Source of the DNA: CAZMZW01 sp963802275
GTDB lineage: Bacteria > Chloroflexota > Anaerolineae > Anaerolineales > Anaerolineaceae
NCBI GenBank assembly: GCA_963802275.1
Contig: CAWDIB010000004.1
Coordinates: 1,277,167 to 1,341,166 of the forward strand
Length of the DNA: 64,000 nt
Reading direction: 5' to 3'
Under the pieces are notes generated by a model. It was given only the letters and a program-made list of their open reading frames with translations. It was not told the DNA's origin and did not search any database. The position numbers were made by a program, and so were the translations under genes. Numbering within the stretch: the stretch's first letter is position 1; each line of letters starts with the position of its first letter. Below are positions 17,666-24,207 of this stretch, one piece after another.

Positions 17666-18388
17666 TTAACTCCTTTTGATATAGATTTTGAAGGATGGAA
17701 TAGTGATCTCCCAGATCACCCGAGGTGAAGGGTCAGGAAGGATGATCGGGTCGGTTGAGCCGCCGGATGGCGGGGTTTCACCAGTAGGCGGCGGCGTTTC
17801 TCCTGCAGGGGGAGAAGCCGGCAAGGCGACCTTTTCAAACAGGCCATCACCAGCGTACTGGATGGCACCGTCAGCGTGCTCCCAATAGTGGAGCTTATCC
17901 ACATAGAGCGGTTTGGATGGGAGCTCGACCTTGTACTCGCTGAGGAAGAGCTCGGCTTTTTGAAGGATCCTTTTTGAGACGATCTCGCAGTTCGGGCCGG
18001 ATTGCAGGTTCACGTTCCAGTGTTTGAGGGTGGTGTAAAGCACCGGCTTCATGTTCGGTTTGAGCTGTTCGATCAGATATTCCACCCAAACGTTGATGAA
18101 AGTGAGGTCCACGTTGGGGGCCATGATGTTTAACATCAGGGGGAAGTCATTCCAACCAGGATTATATTGCTGGCAAAGTTCCAGCATGAAAGAGGCGTGA
18201 TGGAAAGCGTCATGCTCAGCGGTTACGACCGGGCGCTGGTAAATACCGCGCCGGATCCGTGAGCAAAGGTCCCAGTGCTTGCTGAAAGTGGGGTCGGTTT
18301 GCAGCCCGATCTTGCCCAGGATGAAGGCAAAGCCAAAGCTGGCCGGAATGGCGTCTGAAGTTTTATGAGGAAAATATCCTTTAATCAT
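17666..18388 (-). CDS. GH25-like phage protein with apparently degenerate active site
   Basis: A 240-residue protein. Segments PVLYTTLKHW, KPLYVDKLHYWEHADG and the alternation of hydrophobic strands and amphipathic helices suggest a GH25-type barrel. I cannot find the usual DxSHW start or the DxE catalytic pair. A Pro/Gly/Thr linker (about residues 190-215) leads to a short beta C-terminus, which may be a wall-binding or virion-binding piece. It is separate from the clear GH25 lysozyme at 23281-24003. A non-catalytic tail or receptor-binding role is an inference; the fold assignment is itself uncertain. Confidence 0.5.
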   Translation of the reverse strand: MIKGYFPHKTSDAIPASFGFAFILGKIGLQTDPTFSKHWDLCSRIRRGIYQRPVVTAEHDAFHHASFMLELCQQYNPGWNDFPLMLNIMAPNVDLTFINVWVEYLIEQLKPNMKPVLYTTLKHWNVNLQSGPNCEIVSKRILQKAELFLSEYKVELPSKPLYVDKLHYWEHADGAIQYAGDGLFEKVALPASPPAGETPPPTGETPPSGGSTDPIILPDPSPRVIWEITIPSFKIYIKRS

Positions 18389-18540
18389 AGTTATTTTGTC
18401 CTACAGGTCATCTAGTTCATTTGTTCCAAATAAATCGATTATTTTGAATCCTAGAGCCATCTGCGGGCATTCTAATAGTCATCTGAGCGGGAGTGAGGGG
18501 TGCACCCCCGCTCAGAAAGGCAAAGGCTGAGAGGTACAGC

Positions 18541-19053
18541 CTAAACCCGCAGGTCATAATTGACGCGAGCACCATAGAAAACGAAGTCTGTGGTGGCTGC
18601 GCAGTCAACGATGAGTTCCAGGACAAACGCGTCGCCATCGTCCGACCAGGCAGGGGTGGTGATGGTGAAGGTCAGGACGTGGTCGGTGTCCACTGCCAGG
18701 CGTTCGGCGGCGGTGTCGTGCCCGGTGTCGCAGGTGCCGGTGACGGCTGCGCCAGTGATGGCGGTGTCATCTGCGCCCAGGGTCATTTTTTCCAGCTCGA
18801 CGGTCGCAAAATCGTCGGCTGCAGCCGTGGCGATCTTGTAATAAACGTCGATGGATTTGATCTTGACGCCTTTAAGCGCTGAGGCATTGCTCCCGACATT
18901 GAGGGGAATCAAGGCCGTGAAGCTGGCGTCCGCCTGGGAGCGGACCATCGAGACCACATTGCTGGCGATGGTGGGGGTCCAGGTGCCGGCAGTGAATTGG
19001 AAGAGCAACGCCGAGATGAACTTGCTCATGTGGGTGTCTTGAACGTAACCCAT
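18541..19053 (-). CDS. Phage structural protein (beta-rich), unknown
   Basis: A 170-residue protein, small-residue- and Thr/Asp-rich, with FTAGTWTPTIASNVVSMV, an alternating beta pattern, and a C-terminal FVFYGARVNYDLRV. Such proteins are common between the major capsid and connector genes and often are head decoration or fibre components, but I do not recognise a family. The start could be MGYVQDTHM at 19053 or the second Met. The 150 bases downstream (18389-18540) hold no supportable gene. Confidence 0.6.
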   Translation of the reverse strand: MGYVQDTHMSKFISALLFQFTAGTWTPTIASNVVSMVRSQADASFTALIPLNVGSNASALKGVKIKSIDVYYKIATAAADDFATVELEKMTLGADDTAITGAAVTGTCDTGHDTAAERLAVDTDHVLTFTITTPAWSDDGDAFVLELIVDCAATTDFVFYGARVNYDLRV

Positions 19054-19084
19054 TTTGAACTCCTTTGAATTATTTTACATTGTA

Positions 19085-19255
19085 AACATTATAAGGCAGC
19101 CGAGCGAAGCGAAGTCGCCGGACCGCCCCTCTCTCCGGCGGGAGAGCGGAGCTTCCGGGGCTGCCTGGTTGAACCACCCCACCCCACCTCCCCTCGGAGA
19201 GGGGAGGAGAAGGAGGAGCAGGCGGCGGGGACGCCGCCTGGATCAGGGTGGGAGA
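19085..19255. repeat. Intergenic cluster of palindromes next to the capsid gene
   Basis: In about 170 non-coding bases there are a CTCTCC/GGAGAG stem near 19130, a 9-bp stem CCTCCCCTC/GAGGGGAGG with a three-base loop near 19188-19208, and the AGGCGGCG-GGGA-CGCCGCCT hairpin near 19219-19238. The last is the same core found at 15950 and 24570. They sit just after the capsid gene stop (minus strand), where they could also influence transcript ends. Confidence 0.6.
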
Positions 19256-19260
19256 AAAAC

Positions 19261-20779
19261 TTATCCACCCACATTGGACTTGTGCAGCGGGCGGAAGTCA
19301 TTGACCCAAACAGCCAGGAAGTGGCGGACTTTCAGGCGGTGCTCGTCGTTCATGAACACGGCCGGCGAAAGCTCGTCGCCGGCGATGAAGATCTCCGGCA
19401 TGATGCCGAAGCGCTCACCCACATAGATGGCCGGAGCGACCAGCAGGATCACACACTGCGGCCCAGTCGGTGGCGTCCGTCCATTCGGGCACGGTGACCA
19501 CATCACCAGGCTGGCCACGCTGCAGGTTCTCGCTGTAGATGTTGGCGGCGTTCTCCAGGGATGGGTAGAGGATCTTCATGGCGGTGAGCTGCAGGACACG
19601 CGGCACCACGCAGAAGCGCGGGATTGATGGCCATCTTGGGGCCGGTGCCGTAGTAGCCGGCAGCCTGCTTGATGAGCATGGGCTGGTTGTAGACAGCACG
19701 GCTGACCACGTCCCATTCTGCAGCAGCCAGGGCGGTGGTCAGCAGGTTCGTATGGCCGCCGGCGGTGGTGACGGCGGTGGCATTGAACAGGGCGCCGGTG
19801 TCTGCCATGGTGGGGCCGACGTTGGAGTTGTCGGTGAAGATGGCAGCCACCAGGGCGCTGATCTTGCGCAGGCCGGCGCTGGCCAGTTCGCGGGGATAGG
19901 CTGCCAGCTTGCGGGTTTCGTCGCGGTCGATCAGCTCGAGCGTGAGCGGGATATAACCACCGTACTTGACGAAGGAGGCGGTTTCCGGGCTGTCGCCGAT
20001 GGCAAGCTCGGTGTATTCGGCGCCTTCTGCGACGGTGGGCAGGGTGCCGACAGTTCCGACCAGGGTGCCGGTGATGGCGTTGACGAGGATTGAAGTGCTC
20101 CTGGCGGGAGATCCTGGTCCACCAGTCATAGCCGGCCTGACCCAGGGCGTCCCAGGTGTTGACCACGATCTTGTTGAGGGCGTTCTTCACCAGGCCGGTG
20201 AAGTCGGCGGTGGTGGCCAGCTGGACGCGGTCATGCGTTGTAACCACCGTGCAGGTCATAGTCGCCGGTGAGCATGAGGTAGAGCTCACGGATACCGGAG
20301 AGAGGCGCGACCTGCAGAGCCTTGGCTTCCGGCGTGCGGGGAGCGCCGAGCAGGTCGTCGACCGCTGCCTGGAGCTTGTCCGCGCTGTTGAAGACAGCGC
20401 TGATACGCGGACCCTGGACTGCCGAGCCGGCGGTCAGTTCGGAAATGAGGCCGCGGGTCTCGCCGATGGCTTTCTGCAGCTCTTCGGCTTCGAAAACGCG
20501 GTCCTTGAATTGGTTGCGGAGCAGGTCCTGTGCGGGCGCTGGCAGCTTGCTGGCTTGCAGGGCTGATTCCAGGAAGTGACCGCACATCTGCTGGCGCATT
20601 TCACGGGCGTTCTCGGCTTCCTTTTGGATCTCCTTGATACGGCCGTGTTCGTCCAGGAGCGAGCGGACTGCGTCCTGGTCCTTCTTGATCTGTGCGGTGA
20701 GGGGCTGCACAGTGGGCAGGGTCGGCTGCTCTGCCTGGTTGGGCGATTCGTGAATCGCCCCTACGTTGGATTCTGACAT
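19261..20779 (-). pseudogene. Major capsid protein with N-terminal scaffold region, four frameshifts
   Basis: The gene starts at the ATG at 20779 after AAGGAG. It has a coiled scaffold-type region (about residues 30-170, LTAQIKKDQDAVRSLLDEHG) and then capsid-type sequence. The capsid part is scattered over frames: VQLATTADFTGLVKNALNKI, then LPTVAEGAEYTELAIGDSPE and SFVKYGGYIPLTLELIDRDE, then CVVPRVLQLTAMKILYPSL, then APAIYVGERFGIMPEIFIAG, ending KSNVGG at 19261. Skipping one base near 20246, 20106, 19619 and 19453 restores one frame, and 1519 = 3x505 + 4 agrees. It resembles the HK97-fold capsid proteins with an N-terminal delta-like domain. As written it cannot make a full capsid protein. 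Confidence 0.7.
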
Positions 20780-21295
20780 TCTGTACTCCTTTTGTTTTTG
20801 TAGCTTCGAATAAACCTGACGGATGAATTCCCCGCCGCGGGCGGGATTGACGACCAGGTCGACGCTGAACACCCGGAGGATGTCGTCGACCTTCTTACCG
20901 GCAGCGGTGAATACCAGGTCTGCCGAAAAACCGACTTTGGGTTTTGGTTCGGATGAGCTGAGCAGGGATTGGCCGAGCTCTTTCAGCACGGCTGCGCCGG
21001 GTCCGATGGGGCGCAGTTTGAGCTTCACTCCCTGGCGGGCTTCGTCCCATTCGGGGCTGTAGCAAATGCCGGCCAGGTCGTGCACGGAATTGCCGAACCA
21101 GTGATGATCAATGAATGATTCAATGCCATCCCATAACTGCACGGATTTCTTTAGAACGTCTGTGCTGAATTCCCAGCCATTGCCCACTCCGGCGGTGATG
21201 GCGAGGATCTCGAATTCGCCTTTCTCGTTGACCTGGGAATCCTGCAGGTCGATATGAATTTGGGTTTGATTGCCTAATGAATTGGGGTTATCCAT
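20231..21295 (-). CDS. Phage maturation protease, open in frame into the capsid gene
   Basis: Residues 1-172 form a prohead-protease-like domain. SFIDHHWFGNSVHDLAGICY supplies the candidate catalytic His and KVGFSADLVF the candidate Ser, and the domain ends with DLVVNPARGGEFIRQVY. There is no stop before MSESN, the likely start of the capsid protein at 20779 (own AAGGAG site), so the frame runs on as a fusion until the first capsid frameshift at about 20246. Either a protease-capsid fusion is natural here or a stop has been lost. The protease trims scaffold from the capsid protein during head maturation in related phages. Start is ATG at 21295 after AAGGAG. Confidence 0.7.
   Translation of the reverse strand: MDNPNSLGNQTQIHIDLQDSQVNEKGEFEILAITAGVGNGWEFSTDVLKKSVQLWDGIESFIDHHWFGNSVHDLAGICYSPEWDEARQGVKLKLRPIGPGAAVLKELGQSLLSSSEPKPKVGFSADLVFTAAGKKVDDILRVFSVDLVVNPARGGEFIRQVYSKLQKQKEYRMSESNVGAIHESPNQAEQPTLPTVQPLTAQIKKDQDAVRSLLDEHGRIKEIQKEAENAREMRQQMCGHFLESALQASKLPAPAQDLLRNQFKDRVFEAEELQKAIGETRGLISELTAGSAVQGPRISAVFNSADKLQAAVDDLLGAPRTPEAKALQVAPLSGIRELYLMLTGDYDLHGGYNA
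20741..20760. repeat. GGGCGATTC-GT-GAATCGCCC palindrome inside the capsid gene
   Basis: A near-perfect 20-base palindrome translates as part of VGAIHESPN, six codons after the capsid start. It keeps the frame open. A degenerate relative (ATTCGTGAATC followed by a C-run) occurs at about 26919-26935 near the right edge of the module. It looks like an inserted repeat unit rather than ancestral coding sequence. Confidence 0.6.
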
Positions 21296-21304
21296 AATTA
21301 CTCC

Positions 21305-21856
21305 TTAAATTAATGACCATTGCTCAGCCATTGCGGCGGCAATGCCTGGATAAGATCGGCTTCTATTCTTTGATCTTTTATTGGATGGCGATTCAGTATG
21401 AATTCGGGGATTTCTCCCATTAACCATATTTGTGGGAATAAGTTTAGGAAGGTTTTTTAACCACAGGCAGGTGGATTTTGTTTCACCATGGCCGAACATC
21501 CAGGGTTGAATGATCTGGTCGGGTTTCCCGATCGCACTTGCGATAATGCTGATTGGATTTTCAATGCAGATTTTTTCTATTGGGGCAGACATCAGGCAGA
21601 GGACGAAGTCCAATGCTTCCAACTGTTCCCAGGGGTGCTCTTTGAACCAACGAGCTGCGCTGACTGCAAGATGGGTGCAGGGTGGGTGCGCGATCATCAG
21701 GTCCCAGCCATCTTTGATAACTGATAGAACATCACCCTGGATATGATTGCCTGGTATTTCAGTAGGCAATTGGTCGCAGCTCCAGGCGTCATGACCTTTG
21801 GCTTTGAAGGCTTCGCGTGTAATTCCAGAGAATTCACAGGCGATTAATACTTTCAT
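21305..21856 (-). CDS. Phage DNA methyltransferase-like protein (cytosine-C5 type)
   Basis: A 183-residue Rossmann-type protein. MKVLIACEFSGITREAFKAK is a SAM-binding start, an acidic residue ends the second strand (WSCDQLP), and MIAHPPCTHLAVSAARWF has the PC of a C5-methyltransferase motif IV. ICIENPISI resembles motif VI ENV. It is much shorter than standard C5 enzymes and lacks an obvious target-recognition domain. Such short versions are frequent in phage genomes and may modify phage DNA or be inactive. It overlaps the portal stop by four bases, so it is coupled to it. Confidence 0.65.
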   Translation of the reverse strand: MKVLIACEFSGITREAFKAKGHDAWSCDQLPTEIPGNHIQGDVLSVIKDGWDLMIAHPPCTHLAVSAARWFKEHPWEQLEALDFVLCLMSAPIEKICIENPISIIASAIGKPDQIIQPWMFGHGETKSTCLWLKNLPKLIPTNMVNGRNPRIHTESPSNKRSKNRSRSYPGIAAAMAEQWSLI

Positions 21857-23277
21857 TTCTTCACGCCTTTGCTCTTATCACCTTTGGCTGCGGGTGGGTA
21901 GTTGTGGGGGTCGGGTGTGCCATCGGTGGAAGCACCGTCATTTTGTGGGGAATCATCGGGAGGTAATGTATGGGGGGCGGCTGCGCCGCGCCTGAGCATT
22001 TCCTCGATGTCGATATTCTCACCGGTGAACTTATAGAGCAGGCGGAGGAATTCCGAATCATCTATCAAGCTGCGGTCGCGGGTGGTTGTCAGGACGGCTA
22101 AAATGTTCCCGGCAGCCATGGCGAGAGAGATATTATCAGCAGTGTTAATATCAGTGCCAGCAATACTAAGTTCATAAGGATTAACTGTTCTTTTCGCTTT
22201 AAGGGCTTCATCGATGATTCCTTTACGGTTGCAGGCCACCGTCAAAATGTCCTGGATGATCCAGATGAAATATTTCTGTCTTTCCTGGAATCGGCGGTAG
22301 GTTGGCCCGCCCGAAGCTTCAGCCGTTGTGCGAGTCGCAGACTCAGGCTCAGCCAGGAAGTGCATGGGGATACCGCTTCCGGACGCGATCATCTTTTTGA
22401 GGGCCAGCCCATCTTCGGCAGCGTCCCGGCTTTCAAGCTTCGGGCTGATCACATTCCAGACTTCGTTCTCGTCGGTCACCAGAATGGATCCTGGCTGCGG
22501 GGGCTCTGCGTTGAGGGCTTGCTGGCGTGCCTTGCGCTGCACCTCTGAGGCGAACTTTGCGCTTACAGTGTAAAGAAATGCGTTTCGATACCTGTTCAAG
22601 CGGGCGCGGTCTTCCAGCCAGTTGGAATAGCGGGAGAGCCATTTCAGGATCGGCGCGAGGTCGGATTCGCCCCACTGAGCGCCGGACGGTTTGTTGATGG
22701 TGTACTGGATCATAACGGCTTTATTGAGGTCGTCCTCTTTCTCGTCGTAGGCGGTGAAGGTCTGCGCGTCCAGGGTTTTGATATCCTGTTTCATTTTGAA
22801 GCTGACCGGCTGCTCGATGTCATTGGCGCGGGCGTTGATCTCGTCCACGTTCGAGGTCGGCACCACGCGCACAAAGGACATGCCAGACGGGTCGGATGAA
22901 AACAGGATGAAAAGATTGCCGGAGCGCGTCAGCTCGTCGCACATTTCCAGGATCCGCACTGACATATTATTCAGGCGGTGATTCCAAAATTCGTTTATGA
23001 ATAAACCAACCTTTTTATTTTTCGAGGTGATGGATAGCCCGCCACCCACGCAGTATTGTGAAGTGAGCTCGACGATGCGGCGCGCGAGTGGGTTAGTGCG
23101 CCAGGCGGCGAGCGATTGCTCGAGGATCTCCGCGCGGTCAGGGACCAGGCGGTCGCGATCGGATTGATTCATGGAGCGGACGCCGACCATGAAGTTGGCT
23201 TCTGATTCCAGGATGGCAAGTTGAGCCCGGACGGCGGCGTCTATTTGAGATTTGAAAAGGCGGTCTAATATTCCCAT
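21853..23277 (-). CDS. Phage portal protein
   Basis: A 474-residue protein with the portal layout. An N-terminal part around DRDRLVPDRAEILEQSLAAW precedes NPLARRIVELTSQYCVGGGL, where transmembrane-like strands would start. GNLFILFSSDPSGMSFVRVV, a clip/stem region, and SGIPMHFLAEPESATRTTAE near residue 300 follow. The C-terminus is Pro/Asp-rich and Lys-rich. Twelve copies form the ring through which DNA is packaged. Its order after the terminase and before the protease is as expected, except that a lysozyme gene lies between. It is intact. Confidence 0.85.
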   Translation of the reverse strand: MGILDRLFKSQIDAAVRAQLAILESEANFMVGVRSMNQSDRDRLVPDRAEILEQSLAAWRTNPLARRIVELTSQYCVGGGLSITSKNKKVGLFINEFWNHRLNNMSVRILEMCDELTRSGNLFILFSSDPSGMSFVRVVPTSNVDEINARANDIEQPVSFKMKQDIKTLDAQTFTAYDEKEDDLNKAVMIQYTINKPSGAQWGESDLAPILKWLSRYSNWLEDRARLNRYRNAFLYTVSAKFASEVQRKARQQALNAEPPQPGSILVTDENEVWNVISPKLESRDAAEDGLALKKMIASGSGIPMHFLAEPESATRTTAEASGGPTYRRFQERQKYFIWIIQDILTVACNRKGIIDEALKAKRTVNPYELSIAGTDINTADNISLAMAAGNILAVLTTTRDRSLIDDSEFLRLLYKFTGENIDIEEMLRRGAAAPHTLPPDDSPQNDGASTDGTPDPHNYPPAAKGDKSKGVKK

Positions 23278-23280
23278 GGA

Positions 23281-24003
23281 TCACCGGCCAATGAGTGATT
23301 TGAAATACTCGCGGATGATGAAAGAGGGCGAGCGGAAAGGTGAATTGATATGATCAACTGGCGGCTGGATTGGTACATTCTTAAGAAGTTTTTGAAAAAC
23401 CTCATCAGTGGATACCCACAAATTGCCATCCATGACCGGGCAGCCGGGGATCTTGAGCTTGTCGGTGTACTGCCACATGACCACGCCAGGCTTGATGTTG
23501 GGGGACAGGTCGCCGATGGTGAGGCCGTAGCGGGCGATCCAGAAGAGCGTGCCGGCAGGCCAGGCAGGGTTGCCGCAATCGTTCACAATGAAACCATTGC
23601 GTGAATAAATAATGGGCTGGCGTCCAGTCTTATTTGCGAGCTCCTGATAAAAGGCAAGTACCTGCCTGGCCACATCAGCGGGCTTCATTCCGTCGCGGTC
23701 TTCGAGATCGATCACGGGCGGCAGGTCGGGCTCGTTACGAGCGCGGATGGCGGCATAGTGGCGGGCCTGTTTGGCTGCGCCGGCTGAGGGGTGGAAGTAA
23801 TAATAGTCGCCGCAGATGATACCGGCAGCTTTCAGCTCGCGGATGTTGCGATCGTGCTGGGGGTCATCCACGGCGGGCTTGTTGGTGGTTTTGATATGGA
23901 CCTCACCGGCTTTGACGATGGCAAACTTAATGCCGGCAGCTGCGAGCTTTTGGCAGTTGACTTTTGCCTGCCAGTGGGAGAAGTCTACTCCTTTGATAGC
24001 CAT
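23281..24003 (-). CDS. GH25 lysozyme (phage endolysin)
   Basis: A 240-residue muramidase. The sequence starts MAIKGVDFSHWQ, with the conserved Asp of DxSHW. AIVKAGEV, GDYYYFHPSAG, VIDLEDRDG (catalytic Asp-Glu pair) and VVMWQYTDKLKIPG follow in the usual order. There is no signal peptide, so a holin would be needed for release. Its place between the large terminase and portal genes is unusual, since lysis genes normally sit after tail genes. It starts inside the end of the upstream 73-residue gene (19-base overlap). The C-terminal 35 residues are extra to the barrel. Confidence 0.88.
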   Translation of the reverse strand: MAIKGVDFSHWQAKVNCQKLAAAGIKFAIVKAGEVHIKTTNKPAVDDPQHDRNIRELKAAGIICGDYYYFHPSAGAAKQARHYAAIRARNEPDLPPVIDLEDRDGMKPADVARQVLAFYQELANKTGRQPIIYSRNGFIVNDCGNPAWPAGTLFWIARYGLTIGDLSPNIKPGVVMWQYTDKLKIPGCPVMDGNLWVSTDEVFQKLLKNVPIQPPVDHINSPFRSPSFIIREYFKSLIGR

Positions 24004-24206
24004 TGCTGCCTCGCATTTAATTCCAAGAGGATTTTCAGGATAGCTGCTGCTTCTTTGAGCAGCTGGCGTTCCAAAGCCAGGGCGGAGGACGAGCGCGAAG
24101 GCACGAACGGGAGTGAGGCTTCTGCCTGAGCGCTCGCTTGCCGCAGCCCGCGTGCGGACTTCGGCTTAGTGTCTTTAACTTGATACTTTTCTTCTTTTTC
24201 AGTCAT
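23985..24206 (-). CDS. Small phage protein with a repeat-like insert
   Basis: A 73-residue protein. The ends, MTEKEEKYQVKDTKPK and ALERQLLKEAAAILKILLEL, look like ordinary helical protein. The middle (about 24085-24160), rich in Ala, Ser, Arg and Pro, looks like translated intergenic repeat. The gene sits one base after the terminase stop and overlaps the lysozyme start by 19 bases. Function is unknown. Confidence 0.55.
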   Translation of the reverse strand: MTEKEEKYQVKDTKPKSARGLRQASAQAEASLPFVPSRSSSALALERQLLKEAAAILKILLELNARQQWLSKE

Positions 24207-24207
24207 A

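Noticed and set aside
18417..18638. 73-codon frame between two phage genes
   Set aside because: It overlaps the confident structural gene in another frame and has no ribosome site.
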